DNA from: Planctomycetota bacterium
GTDB taxonomy: Bacteria; Planctomycetota; MHYJ01; JACQXL01; JAVHLO01
Length of the DNA: 38,352 nt
Assembly: GCA_031082105.1 (NCBI GenBank)
Contig: JAVHLO010000001.1
Coordinates: 1-38,352, forward strand
Direction: 5' to 3'
The translations under genes and the position numbers were made by a program. This document shows, piece by piece, positions 1-8,958 of this stretch. How positions within the stretch are numbered: position 1 is the first letter of the stretch; every line of letters starts with the position of its first letter. The notes beneath the pieces were generated by a model. It was given only the letters and a program-made list of their open reading frames with translations. It searched no databases and had not been told where the DNA came from.

Positions 1-1714
1 AGTGGCGGAAGTGTTCGAGCATCACCTCGGTCTTCTGTGCGATGTTGTGCGGGTGCAGGCTCATGAACCGCGCCAAGGCCCGTGCTGCCTTCTTCTTGTC
101 CACCTGCGGGTCGTCCTCGATGGACTTGATGAGCCGGTAGTAACGCTTGTAGGTCGTGTAGTTCTTGAGTACGTCGAGGATGAAGTGCTCGTCGATGGCC
201 TGCCGCATGCTATAGAGGTGGAACGGGACCGGCTTTCCGTCCACACTTGGACGCCCGAAGACCTCAAGCGTCTTGTACTTCGGCGTGGCAGTGAAGGCGA
301 AGAAACTGATGTTCGGCTGCCTCCCGCGCTTCGCCATCGTCTTGAGGATTTCCTCCTCGTAGTCCGGCAGACCCTCCGACTCCGCCTTCGCCTGGGCCTC
401 TTCCTGGATGGTCTTGCGGGCAAGTACCTTCTTGAGTTCCGTCGCCGACTCGCCGCCTTGGGAGCTGTGCGCCTCGTCCACGATGACCGCGTACTTCCGC
501 TTCGGCAGGTCGCCGATCTTCTCCGTCACGAACGGGAATTTCTGAAGCGTGGTCACGACGATGGGCACCCCGGAGCCGAGCGCTTGTGCGAGCTGGGTCG
601 AGTCCTCGTCAATCTTCTGCACCACGCCCTGCTTGTGCTCGAACTGGTAGATGGTGTTCTGCAACTGCTGGTCGAGGACGAGCCGGTCGGTAACGACGAT
701 GATGGAGTCGAAGACTTTCTCGTCCTTTTCGGTATGGAGGTTGGCGAGCCGGTGCGCGAGCCATGCGATGGAGTTCGACTTGCCGCTTCCGGCCGAGTGC
801 TGGATGAGGTAGTTCACGCCCGTGCCGGCGCATCGTGCGTCGGCCACGAGCTTCCGCACGCAGTCGAGCTGGTGGTAGCGAGGGAAGATCATCGTCTCCT
901 TCTTCACCGTCCTCCCGCCCAACCGCTTCTCCTCGACCTGGATATGGATGAACCGCGCGATGATATCGAGGAAGCTGTCCCGTTGCCAGGCCTCCTCCCA
1001 GAGGTAGACGGTCTTGTGCCCGTGCGGGTTCTCCGGGTTACCCGCGCCGGTGCCGTTCCCCTTATTGAAGGGCAGGAAGTGCGTGGAGTTCCCGGCAAGG
1101 CGAGTCGTCATGTAGACCTCGTCCGGATCAACGGCGAAGTGCACCAGCGTCCGCTTCCTGAACTGGAAGATGAGGTCGTTCGGGTCACGGTCGGTCTTGT
1201 ATTGGTGGATGGCGTTCTGCCAGGTTTGGCCGGTGAGCGGGTTCTTCAACTCCGCTGTGGCTACGGGGATGCCGTTCAAGCCCAGAACAACATCGAGCGT
1301 GCCGCCGTGTTTCTCCGAGTAGCGCACCTGGCGGGTGATCGTGAGCCGGTTGGCTGCGTAGAGCGCCTGGGTCTCGGGGTTGAGACCGCTTGCGGGGGCG
1401 AAGTAGGCCGCGCGGAAGAGTTTGCCGAAGCACTTGAACCCGTGCCGGAGGACCTTGAGGCACCCTTCGGCGTCCGAGTCTAACGCGGCGCAGAGGGCGT
1501 CGAGGAGCGTCTCCTCGGCCTTCTCCTTCCGGACGTTCTGGAGGTAGGCCCATTCCTTGGGCTGGGTCTCGCGGACGAAGGCAAAGAAGACACCCGTATC
1601 AAGGGCACGGACCCGGTCGAAAGCCTCGCGGTCGCCCTTCACGTAGCCGCCCGCCGCGAGCAGGTGTTGCTCGATGGCGGTTTCGAAGGCTATCTCCCTG
1701 TGTTGACTCGGCAT
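1..1714 (-). CDS. hsdR: Type I restriction enzyme R subunit HsdR (N-terminal part, cut by window edge)
   Basis: Motor and nuclease subunit of a type I restriction-modification complex; it translocates DNA using ATP and cuts it when the HsdMS target is unmethylated. About 571 N-terminal residues are present and the gene continues beyond the left edge. Visible in order: a RecB-like nuclease core (Asp141, then Glu155 and Lys157 in an AELKNP motif), Walker A AGSGKS at residues 308-313, a DEAH box at 413-416, and helicase motif III (FAFTATPK) further on. The ATG at 1712-1714 follows a GGGGAG ribosome binding site about 8 nt upstream. Known HsdR proteins are about 1000 residues, so roughly half is missing. 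It lies on the same strand as hsdM and hsdS but is separated from them by the AlbA_2/GHKL gene and a 524-bp gap. I see no convincing promoter in front of it. Confidence 0.95.
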   Translation of the reverse strand, partial: MPSQHREIAFETAIEQHLLAAGGYVKGDREAFDRVRALDTGVFFAFVRETQPKEWAYLQNVRKEKAEETLLDALCAALDSDAEGCLKVLRHGFKCFGKLFRAAYFAPASGLNPETQALYAANRLTITRQVRYSEKHGGTLDVVLGLNGIPVATAELKNPLTGQTWQNAIHQYKTDRDPNDLIFQFRKRTLVHFAVDPDEVYMTTRLAGNSTHFLPFNKGNGTGAGNPENPHGHKTVYLWEEAWQRDSFLDIIARFIHIQVEEKRLGGRTVKKETMIFPRYHQLDCVRKLVADARCAGTGVNYLIQHSAGSGKSNSIAWLAHRLANLHTEKDEKVFDSIIVVTDRLVLDQQLQNTIYQFEHKQGVVQKIDEDSTQLAQALGSGVPIVVTTLQKFPFVTEKIGDLPKRKYAVIVDEAHSSQGGESATELKKVLARKTIQEEAQAKAESEGLPDYEEEILKTMAKRGRQPNISFFAFTATPKYKTLEVFGRPSVDGKPVPFHLYSMRQAIDEHFILDVLKNYTTYKRYYRLIKSIEDDPQVDKKKAARALARFMSLHPHNIAQKTEVMLEHFRH

Positions 1715-2238
1715 CGGTGCGTCTCCCCTGCAAAATGTCGGGCGGTCATACCACAAGTGCAGTCAAAGCGCACTTCGGGGCGCTCACTGAGCACTCCAAG
1801 AGCCCGCCACCTGTCAAGTGTACTTTGGTCAGTTTTCGCATACAGTCTATTGCCTGAATCTGGCGTACGTGGCGACAATAGTTGCTTGACCAATATAGAG
1901 TTGCGACACTGGGCTATTGAGAAAGACACTGTCCCGGCACTTACACCTCAGCACTGGGTAGTCACTCGAGGATTTCGTTGAGACGCATCCATGCCACACA
2001 AAACGTCTTGTGTCGCACGGAACGTAATTCATGCGACTATCCGTTGTGGTTCGTTCCCGATTGCCGCGCTCTCGACTACATAGCCTTACACAAACGCGAC
2101 CGGATGCGAGTATTGAACAAACACGCGCTACCACTACATATTGTGTCCACGCACTTCATCTATACCACATGTAGGATCTAGTGGCGTGGTCTGCAAGATC
2201 AGCATCGTCGCTCAACTACATCGCCTTACACATGTTTT
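1715..2238. other. AT-richer intergenic gap between hsdR and the AlbA_2/GHKL gene
   Basis: This 524-bp stretch is visibly richer in A and T than its neighbours. No open frame in it looks like protein. It contains two near-identical 23-nt words, at 2071-2093 and 2211-2233, that share the core CTACATNGCCTTACACA; the second sits just beyond the stop of the adjoining gene. A small inverted repeat (AAGTGC ... GCACTT) lies near 1755-1775. I found no clear -35/-10 pair leading into hsdR. It could be a scar of a lost gene, a foreign insertion, or the hsdR control region. Confidence 0.5.
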
Positions 2239-3696
2239 CTAGGCCCATGATGGAACGTAGCTTGCGCTCCTGCTGGAACCCGTGCCCTGGCCATGCGGTT
2301 TGACGCGTCCGGCGCAAATCGCGTCTCGAATGATACTGGAGGCCAAGGGGTAGCTGGAATCCTTGATGCCCAAACGATTCCGTAGCGATGCATTGGTCAT
2401 TCGTTTGCCGGATACGTACTGAAGACAGGCATGCTGGTAGCACGCCCGAACGCGCTCCTCACGGTTCATCTGAGCAAACTTGCGAGGACCGTAAAGGACC
2501 GCGACCGTGCTGTTTCCCGCAACTCGGAAGTCCGGCGCGGGGAGCTGAAAAAGCTCCACACCTACTATCACTTTGTCGATGCCGCTGCCGCGCTCTTCGC
2601 AGATGCTGACTCTGCGCATCAGTGCGGCCAACATCTCGTTTCGCGACTGAGGCGGCTCGTCAATGAACCTCTGCGTGTCAATCAGCGGGATGCCTGGGTT
2701 GGATATTTCTATCCGATCGGTGAATATCTCAACCATCGGGCCCGCGCCGGTGACATTGAAGTCCTGGTGGATGAGCGCGTTGGCGACCAGTTCCCGGACG
2801 GCGATTTCAGGATACGTACGGACTTCTTTCCGAAGCGCCTGGCCGATCTGCTCGTTCTGCGGAAGCTGGTCGTCAATGTAGGAGACCGCGCCCTCGAAGC
2901 CGATGGCGTAGCCCTTGCTTCCGGCCTGTTCCTTGATCGTCTCGACGCGATCACTGCCTTTGTAGATGATGACGCGCAGCGCTTTCCTGGCGAGGCGGTC
3001 GAAGTCTGTGAGGTTTCGCGCGAAAAGGATCGCGCCCACGTTGCTCATGTCGTATTTGCCGCCTGAGGTGGGCGCGATCACCTTCTCAGAAGCTAGTCGC
3101 TCCAAAATTGCCGCACGATTTTCCGGCAAGGGTTGCCCGATCAGCCGAAAGTAGTTCGGGTAGTCGAGAAGAGCAAGAACTTCGTCAGATGTCGCGCCCT
3201 CTCTGGCAGTGCCTTGTTCATAGGGTCTCCGGTCGAACCGACGCCAGAGTTCCCGTTCCTTTTCGGGGTGGTCCCGGAGTTTCTTCTTGTAGCTGCCGAT
3301 GCGAATCCATTCTGTGCCTCTGAATCCCACGGGTTTGTGCGATGCAGGCTGGATTTCGAAGAGCACAACGTGCTTCCTGTCCAGTTCGTCTTCGTGGATG
3401 CGCACGTCAACCCGTGGGTCCAATTGAGTCAGCAGCCAGTTCTCAAGTTCCTCATTGCCGACCTTCGCTTGGCGGGGACGGAAAGTTGTGCCGACGACCT
3501 GACCGGACTTGTCGTCCACTCCCCAAAGGACATAGGCGCAGGGCTTGTCATGCAGGGCAGCGGAGTTCGATAGCGCCGAAACATACTCCCCGATCTCGAC
3601 AGGATCGGCCTTACTGTGCTTGCGTTCGACCCATTCCGTTTCCTTGGGCAGGGCGACAAGCTCACGAACCAGACTCTCAAGTTGTGTCTTGTCCAT
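2239..3696 (-). CDS. AlbA_2 (Schlafen AAA_4) / GHKL ATPase-fold DNA-binding protein of the RM operon
   Basis: A 485-residue protein of the RecG-like/COG2865 type often annotated as a putative transcriptional regulator or DNA-binding protein. Residues about 15-140 form an AlbA_2 domain (ETEWVERK start, then a hydrophobic core with VLWGVDD). Residues about 295-400 look like the HATPase_c_4 part: an N-box-like VRELVANALIHQDF, a GIPL turn and an ERGSGIDKV glycine box. The tail resembles a winged helix. The ATG overlaps the hsdS stop codon by one base (TAATG), so translation is probably coupled. Such proteins are known near type I RM and other defence genes, but their role is unclear; regulation of the locus or an added antiviral effector are both possible. 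The family assignment is firm, the function is inference. Confidence 0.85.
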   Translation of the reverse strand: MDKTQLESLVRELVALPKETEWVERKHSKADPVEIGEYVSALSNSAALHDKPCAYVLWGVDDKSGQVVGTTFRPRQAKVGNEELENWLLTQLDPRVDVRIHEDELDRKHVVLFEIQPASHKPVGFRGTEWIRIGSYKKKLRDHPEKERELWRRFDRRPYEQGTAREGATSDEVLALLDYPNYFRLIGQPLPENRAAILERLASEKVIAPTSGGKYDMSNVGAILFARNLTDFDRLARKALRVIIYKGSDRVETIKEQAGSKGYAIGFEGAVSYIDDQLPQNEQIGQALRKEVRTYPEIAVRELVANALIHQDFNVTGAGPMVEIFTDRIEISNPGIPLIDTQRFIDEPPQSRNEMLAALMRRVSICEERGSGIDKVIVGVELFQLPAPDFRVAGNSTVAVLYGPRKFAQMNREERVRACYQHACLQYVSGKRMTNASLRNRLGIKDSSYPLASSIIRDAICAGRVKPHGQGTGSSRSASYVPSWA

Positions 3697-5042
3697 TAGG
3701 CCGCCTCCCCGCGAACATCAATCTTTCCCGTCACCGCCGCCGAGATGAGCGCCGTCCGGTACTCGCGGAGCGTGGCGATGCTCTCGCGGACCTTGGCGGC
3801 CAATGCGTCAATCCGACTGGCCTCTTGATTCAGATATTCAGCGATAGCGTCTTGTTCAATTCGCGGGGGAAATGCAAAACGATAAACGCGCAGTTTTTCA
3901 GCGGTCAGGTGGGCGATTGTGTTGGGATTCCCATGCGCGATGAAAATGCCGCTCCAAGCCGCCGCTCGCATGACATAGTAGAAGTAACGAGGAAGGTCGC
4001 GGTCTGTTCGTGGACGCACCCGATGGATGGCTTTCTGAAAACCGCAAACAGGCAGTTCGCCGCGCCAAATTGCGGTCCGGCCGACTTCCCCGCCCTCGCA
4101 TATCAGAAGGTCGCCCTCTTTGAGGGTGTACCGGTTGCGCTCGTCGGGATGGAAGTCCATCTCATCCAAGTTCTCGGCATTCACGACATTCCATTGAACA
4201 TCAATATTTCGCAGGTATGGAAGGAGGTGTTCTCCAGTAATGCGTTTTGCGTCGAGCATTTTCCCCAACTGGACAATGTAGCGGGCGTAAAGAGGGGCCA
4301 CCTCCCAGTGCGCCGGAATCCTGCCGAGCCACTCGACGCCGGAATCCTTCATCTTCGCGTTGGGGTCGAGACCCTTGATGACGGCGTGGCTGATGAGTGC
4401 GGCGCGCTTCTCTTGGAGGAGTTCAATCTGCCGCTCCTTCTTCCCGATGAGCCCGTCTATCCGCGCCGTCTCGCGGTCGAGAAACGCCGCGATGGCGCGC
4501 TGCTCTGTCAGCGGCGGGACAAGAAACAGGGCATTGTCGAGGCCATACTTACTTAAGCCGTACCGCGTGATCCCCGTCGCCTCCACTCGGAACTGGTCAT
4601 TTATCCCGCGCGCAGAGAAGGCGCGGAAGAGATACCTGCCATCCATGCAATCTGATATCGCACGAACTTTGGCGAGATGATAGCCGCAGAGTACGCCTTC
4701 GAGTTGCTCGGCAACGAAGGCGGGGACGGCGATGTCATCCCATTCTTCGGAATCCTTCGTCACCAGTACGTCGCCATCCTTGATCGTAAACCGCCGGATT
4801 TCTTCCGGGGTGGCGGTAGCCGCCATGAAGTCCAGTTCGGAAGTGATGTAGTCGTGGTAGTACACGTCAATGTAGTTGCAGAGGCGTACTGGTTGCTCGC
4901 CCTCCACTGTATGCTTGTCAACGCTACTGAAGCTGGCTCTGGAAACGTGCTTCAGCCTGCGAATCTCCCAATGTGCCGGGATTCCTCCCAGCCACTCCAC
5001 GCCGGAGGGGCGGTATTCGGGATACGGTTTCCGCGCTCTCAT
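3696..5042 (-). CDS. hsdS: Type I restriction-modification specificity subunit HsdS
   Basis: A 448-residue DNA-recognition subunit that chooses the bipartite target for HsdM and HsdR. It has the classic two-fold layout: two target-recognition domains, each opened by a near-identical PSGVEWLG or DSGVEWLG segment followed by IPAHWE (about residues 10-30 and 235-255), and each closed by a conserved helical spacer (REQxAIAAFLDRE-like at the end of the first; DAIAEYLNQEASRIDAL in the second). I chose the ATG at 5040-5042 although the frame is open to 5099, because it overlaps the stop of the upstream gene by one base (TGATG) and the protein start then fits HsdS homologues. The two target domains differ in sequence, as expected for an asymmetric recognition site. 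Confidence 0.95.
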   Translation of the reverse strand: MRARKPYPEYRPSGVEWLGGIPAHWEIRRLKHVSRASFSSVDKHTVEGEQPVRLCNYIDVYYHDYITSELDFMAATATPEEIRRFTIKDGDVLVTKDSEEWDDIAVPAFVAEQLEGVLCGYHLAKVRAISDCMDGRYLFRAFSARGINDQFRVEATGITRYGLSKYGLDNALFLVPPLTEQRAIAAFLDRETARIDGLIGKKERQIELLQEKRAALISHAVIKGLDPNAKMKDSGVEWLGRIPAHWEVAPLYARYIVQLGKMLDAKRITGEHLLPYLRNIDVQWNVVNAENLDEMDFHPDERNRYTLKEGDLLICEGGEVGRTAIWRGELPVCGFQKAIHRVRPRTDRDLPRYFYYVMRAAAWSGIFIAHGNPNTIAHLTAEKLRVYRFAFPPRIEQDAIAEYLNQEASRIDALAAKVRESIATLREYRTALISAAVTGKIDVRGEAA

Positions 5043-5836
5043 CAGAATATTGCTCGCTGATAGGTCTTGGGCGGCCAAAACACTCCGAGAACCATCCACG
5101 CGTTGAATGGGAACCGGGTCCCCATGAAGAACCGCGTGTCGCGTTCAGGTGAGCACATCTCCTCCATGTATTTCCGCTTCACACTCTTGGCTGCCTCGTC
5201 GTCGGACTGGAGTCGCTCTGATTCTTTGAGAAAAAGAACTCCAAGCTCCCAGTCCAGAATCGTGGCAGTGTGAGGCTTGTCACTGTCCGGACACTCGAAA
5301 ACAAAGCGAAACTCGAAAGGCAACTTGCGCAGAGGCTTCTGCGACTCGCCAAACAGCCTGAGTTGCAGAAAAAGCTCCTGCCACTCGGGTTTCCAATCCT
5401 GTTCTGCGGGAGCGATTTCAAGGTCAAGCACCTTTGAAGGTCTGACAATCCCTAGAGATGTTCTATCAGAATCGTAGAGCGCTTTCAACTCGTTCAAGGT
5501 GCGATGAGGAACGCGGTCAATGACCTCTCTTCGCGCCCGCCAACCATCTTCGGTAGACAGGGGCTCACCAAGCACTCGCAAGGTGTCCAAGCTCGGTCGC
5601 CGGCTCTCCTTGCGGTTGTCGTTGCCCTCCCCACGATCCTCCAACTCTACTTCGACCCACTGATACTTGTGAAACCGCTGTTTTCTCGGTCGGTATCGGT
5701 AGTCTACAGGATAGAGACGCACCCATTGGCACTCCTCGGTAATCCCTGCTGCGCAGACCAACTCCTGATACGCCGTCGAGGGATGCGGATAGGTCATGAC
5801 CGTGACAAGCAGCTTGGTCAGCGTCTTCTTTGTCAA
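5042..5836 (-). CDS. Conserved hypothetical protein partnered with DUF488, inside the RM operon
   Basis: A 264-residue soluble protein without a signal peptide or membrane segment. The N-terminal third carries LLVTVMTYPHPS, LVCAAGITEE and WVRLYPVDYR, then a basic patch and WVEVELEDRG. I recall similar uncharacterised proteins next to DUF488 genes, possibly with OB-like beta-barrels, but I cannot verify that. The start is TTG at 5834-5836, which overlaps the DUF488 stop as TTGA (4 nt), and its own stop overlaps the hsdS start. The gene is thus locked between DUF488 and hsdS. An in-frame ATG lies 13 codons further in. A nucleic-acid or nucleotide-binding role alongside DUF488 is inference from context only. 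Confidence 0.8.
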   Translation of the reverse strand: MTKKTLTKLLVTVMTYPHPSTAYQELVCAAGITEECQWVRLYPVDYRYRPRKQRFHKYQWVEVELEDRGEGNDNRKESRRPSLDTLRVLGEPLSTEDGWRARREVIDRVPHRTLNELKALYDSDRTSLGIVRPSKVLDLEIAPAEQDWKPEWQELFLQLRLFGESQKPLRKLPFEFRFVFECPDSDKPHTATILDWELGVLFLKESERLQSDDEAAKSVKRKYMEEMCSPERDTRFFMGTRFPFNAWMVLGVFWPPKTYQRAIF

Positions 5837-6702
5837 TGCCGAATCTCCAAATGCCGGACAGGCAAGCTAGTGCGTGCCGCGAGCAGCGCCGCAAGCCGTG
5901 AACGATGACAGTGCTCCGGATTGGTCTCCACGCATACGAGTACCGACGGCCTGCCTGACATAAGTTGGGAGACGAGGGCAATCTCCTTGGACGCCCTGTT
6001 AAGGACTTGGGTCTCGTAGAACCGAAAGAGGTTCTCGTACTCTCGCGGTGTCTCAAGAGAGTCTCGCGCATCGGCAGGAACCCCGAGCGCAGGAAAATGA
6101 ACGTAATCCAAACCCAAGAAACCGCATATCCGCGCAAGTGTAGACTTGTGAAACCCATACCGACGTGAAACCGGATTGCCTCGAACGTCTATCAGCCGTT
6201 CAATTCCAGCTTGAAGAAGACCATTCAAGAAGCTGTCCACGGAACGACCCTCGTAGCCGGCGGCATAAACCGCACAGGTAGCCTTCGGCAACGTCGTTCT
6301 TGGTTTCCGGATGCTCTTCACAGTGAACCAAGGATGTTTTTCATAGACATATTTAGTCAGCGAATCGGCAGACCTTCCGCCATGCCCCAGGAGTGTCTCC
6401 CCGATATCGCGCTGTACGCTTGGCGCAACTCCCGCTACGGCATCCGTGCCCGCGGACGTGACTCGCCAGCGCTTTGGGTCGGGTTCGTCGAGAAACCCCT
6501 GCCGGACCAACGTCGAGACTTCCTGGAAAAGACAAAAAGAGAACGGGCCATGATGATACGGAAGGAAGTCGTAGAACGCGTTTCCTCCGCTGGAGGCCGT
6601 CTCATGTCGGAGAATGAATGCCCACTTCACAACATGGAGATGTGATGCCTCTCCTCCGGCCTTCCCCAGCAGCGCTAGAAGGACTTTCTGCCGATGAATC
6701 AC
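5833..6702 (-). CDS. DUF488 protein with an N-terminal DUF4065/Panacea-like domain, in the RM operon
   Basis: A 289-residue protein of two parts. Residues 1 to about 125 are helical and resemble the DUF4065 (Panacea, SocA-like) fold: LHVVKWAFILRHE, then FLPYHHGPFS and a run ending LVRQGFLDE. Residues about 145-285 are DUF488: YAAGYEGRSVDSF, LIDVRGNPVSRRYGF, a conserved LGVP and the terminal cysteine motif CVETNPEHCHRSRLA. The start is GTG at 6700-6702, which overlaps the hsdM stop as GTGA (4 nt); the stop overlaps the next TTG start. DUF488 has no settled biochemical function. Because Panacea-like domains occur in antitoxins, this fusion could sense or neutralise something, but that is inference. 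Confidence 0.82.
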   Translation of the reverse strand: MIHRQKVLLALLGKAGGEASHLHVVKWAFILRHETASSGGNAFYDFLPYHHGPFSFCLFQEVSTLVRQGFLDEPDPKRWRVTSAGTDAVAGVAPSVQRDIGETLLGHGGRSADSLTKYVYEKHPWFTVKSIRKPRTTLPKATCAVYAAGYEGRSVDSFLNGLLQAGIERLIDVRGNPVSRRYGFHKSTLARICGFLGLDYVHFPALGVPADARDSLETPREYENLFRFYETQVLNRASKEIALVSQLMSGRPSVLVCVETNPEHCHRSRLAALLAARTSLPVRHLEIRH

Positions 6703-8771
6703 TCTTCCACCTCCCCGAGCATATCGGCGATCTCACGCTCGATCTTCTTGATGTCCGCCTCGATCTCCGCAAGCGGGCGCGGCGGGACGTACTTGTAGAA
6801 GTACCTGTTGAAGTTGATCTCGTAGCCGGTCTTGGTCTTGGACTCGTCCACCCAGGCATCCGGCACGTGGGGCAGGACTTCGCGCTTCATGTATTCGCCC
6901 ACATCGTCCTTGAGCGGCACGTTCTCGTAGTCGCGGAGTTCCGGGTCCGGCTCAGGGTTGCCTTTGGCGTCCGTGCACACATCGGCGGTCTCGTCCCGTT
7001 CTGAGAGCGCATCCATGACGGCCTTGAAGACGGGCGCGGACGCTTTCACTCCAACGGCGTCTAATGCCTTTTTGACCATTTCCGCGAAGGCCTCACGATT
7101 CTTCACGACGCCTGCCTGCGCCCCGTTTCGCGGGGCAGGCAGCCCGCTCGACGCGAGGGACTGCAGGGCAGCTATGATGGCTTCCTGGGTTTTCCGGCCC
7201 TCTGCAATCTCCGCTTCCGCGCCCCTGGTATCTTTGCGTTTGCGGCTTTCCACCAGCGCCTGGAACGGTCCGGCCTCGCGTAGCCGCGCCAGCCGCTCGT
7301 CGGTCACGGCAAAGTTGAGCCGGAGCGGGCGCTCCACGGTGATCCGGCGATAGCCAAAGTCCTCGTTGCCAAAGACGCGAACGTGCTCGTCGCCTGCCTT
7401 TGCATCGCGCCTAGATGGGTCCTTGAGTTCCCCATAGAAGCGGGTGATCTCGTCCCGCTGAGATTCGCAGATTTCGTTGCGCTTGTTGCCGAGAGACTTC
7501 CGCATCTTCTTGAAGAAGGTAGTGGCGTCCACGAGCTGGATTTTCCCCCGGCGGCTCTTCTCCTTCCGGTTTGTCACGATCCACAGGTAGGTGTAGATGC
7601 CGGTATTGTAGAAGAGCTGGTCGGGCAACGCAACGATGGCCTCGAGCCAGTCGTTCTCGATGATCCAGCGGCGGATTTCGCTTTCGCCGGAACCCGCGCC
7701 GCCCGTGAAGAGCGGCGAGCCGTTGAAGACGATTGCCAGCCGGGTTCCGCCTTCTTTCGGATCCTTCATCTTGCTGATCATGTGCTGGAGGAAGAGGAGC
7801 GAGCCGTCGTTGATCCGCGGCAGACCCGCGCCGAAGCGGCCGCCGAATCCCTGCTCCTCGTGCTCCTTGCGGATGGCGTCCTCCTCCGGCTTCCACTCCA
7901 CGCCGAAGGGGGGATTGGCCAACATGTAGTCGAACCGCTTTCCGGCGTGGTGGTCCTCGGTGAAGCTGTTGCCGAAGCGGATGTTGTCGAGGCTCTGACC
8001 TTTGATGAGCATGTCCGAGCCGCAGATGGCGTAGGCCTGGGCGTTGTAGTCCTGGCCGAAAACCTTGAGGCTCGCGTCCGGGTTCAGCTCGCGGAGGTAA
8101 TCCTCCGCGACCGAGAGCATACCGCCCGTGCCACAGGCCGGATCGAACAGCGTCTTCACGATGCCCTTCTTCGTGAGCACCTCACCATCCGGCAGGAAGA
8201 GAAGGTTGACCATCAGGCGGATTACCTCGCGCGGCGTGAAGTGGTCGCCCGCCTCCTCGTTGGACGCCTCGTTGAACCGCCGGATGAGGTCCTCGAAGAT
8301 GTAGCCCATCTCGATGTTCGGCACCTTGTCCGGGTGCAGGTCGATCTCGCAGAACTTGGAGACGACGAGGTAGAGACGGTCCGCCTTGTCGAGCCGGGCG
8401 ATGTGCTCCTCGAAGCCGAAATGCTCGATGATCTCGCGGGTGCGCCCGGAGAAGCCCTTGATGCAATTGACCAGGTTCGCCGCGATGTTGTTCGGGTCGC
8501 CCTTGAGCTTCTCAAAGGTGAAACGGCTCGTGTTGAAGAACGGCACGCCGGAGACCTTGCAGAGGATGGGGTCGAGGTTCTTCACCTTGCCGCCCTGCAG
8601 GCTCTTGAGCTTCTCCAGTACTTTCTCCTTGGTGGGTTCAAGGACGCAGTCCATGCGCCGCAGGACGGTCATGGGGAGCATGACGTCCTTGTATTGGTTC
8701 GGGCGGTACGGCCCGCGCAGCAGGTCGGCGACCTGCCAGATGAAGCTCACCTTTTCGCCGAAGTTGTTCAT
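6699..8771 (-). CDS. hsdM: Type I restriction-modification methyltransferase subunit HsdM
   Basis: A 690-residue N6-adenine methyltransferase subunit; with HsdS it protects host DNA. Residues 1-170 form the helical HsdM N-terminal domain (NNFGEKVSFIWQVADLLRG). The S-adenosylmethionine motif DPACGTGG is at 210-217 and the catalytic NPPF at 286-289. The C-terminal half is longer than in the EcoKI-type enzyme and ends in a charged helix. The frame is open to 9014, but the extra residues are translated intergenic palindrome, so I chose the ATG at 8769-8771, preceded by GGAAGGA about 9 nt upstream and by a promoter at 8813-8842. The gene heads a five-gene overlapping operon. Confidence 0.95.
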   Translation of the reverse strand: MNNFGEKVSFIWQVADLLRGPYRPNQYKDVMLPMTVLRRMDCVLEPTKEKVLEKLKSLQGGKVKNLDPILCKVSGVPFFNTSRFTFEKLKGDPNNIAANLVNCIKGFSGRTREIIEHFGFEEHIARLDKADRLYLVVSKFCEIDLHPDKVPNIEMGYIFEDLIRRFNEASNEEAGDHFTPREVIRLMVNLLFLPDGEVLTKKGIVKTLFDPACGTGGMLSVAEDYLRELNPDASLKVFGQDYNAQAYAICGSDMLIKGQSLDNIRFGNSFTEDHHAGKRFDYMLANPPFGVEWKPEEDAIRKEHEEQGFGGRFGAGLPRINDGSLLFLQHMISKMKDPKEGGTRLAIVFNGSPLFTGGAGSGESEIRRWIIENDWLEAIVALPDQLFYNTGIYTYLWIVTNRKEKSRRGKIQLVDATTFFKKMRKSLGNKRNEICESQRDEITRFYGELKDPSRRDAKAGDEHVRVFGNEDFGYRRITVERPLRLNFAVTDERLARLREAGPFQALVESRKRKDTRGAEAEIAEGRKTQEAIIAALQSLASSGLPAPRNGAQAGVVKNREAFAEMVKKALDAVGVKASAPVFKAVMDALSERDETADVCTDAKGNPEPDPELRDYENVPLKDDVGEYMKREVLPHVPDAWVDESKTKTGYEINFNRYFYKYVPPRPLAEIEADIKKIEREIADMLGEVEE

Positions 8772-8812
8772 GATACGCGTTCCTTCCCGCGAGTTGAGAG
8801 GCCGTGCGGGCA

Positions 8813-8842
8813 GTTGTAGCAGTTTGCTCCGGCTTCTGTCAA
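8813..8842 (-). promoter_or_regulatory. Promoter of the hsdM operon
   Basis: A TTGACA box at 8842-8837 and a TACAAC box at 8818-8813 are separated by 18 nt. Transcription would begin near 8806, giving a leader of roughly 35 nt that carries the GGAAGGA ribosome binding site. It lies between the hsdM start and the palindromic repeat at 8864-8908. Confidence 0.6.
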
Positions 8843-8863
8843 GCAAAAGCTGCCCGCCCCATA

Positions 8864-8908
8864 CCCTCACCCCCGCGCTCTCCCAGGGGGAGAGGGTTAG
8901 GGTGAGGG
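8864..8908. repeat. Palindromic repeat, family A (CCCTCACCC...GGGTGAGGG)
   Basis: An inverted repeat with arms beginning CCCTCACCCC and ending GGGTGAGGG and a centre of CTCTCCC facing GGGAGAG. Relatives lie at 8959-9029, 29012-29045, 38125-38178, 38253-38292 and 38295-38348. Read in frame it yields peptides such as LTLSPWE, a pattern I know from many environmental genomes. Confidence 0.8.
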
Positions 8909-8958
8909 CGTTCTGTTTGCGCCGCGGGAGCGACCTTTGCCACAGGGCGTCCGTTCGT

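Noticed and set aside
2..1483. A 493-codon plus-strand frame at the left edge
   Set aside because: The minus strand carries Walker A, DEAH and nuclease motifs of HsdR; the plus frame is only its shadow.
1847..2181. Small frames on both strands in the AT-rich gap
   Set aside because: They are short, rich in rare residues, have no ribosome binding sites and no recognisable pattern.
7383..8819. A 478-codon plus-strand frame opposite hsdM
   Set aside because: Composition is typical of antisense shadow, rich in Leu, Val, Glu and Arg without motifs, and HsdM is unmistakable.
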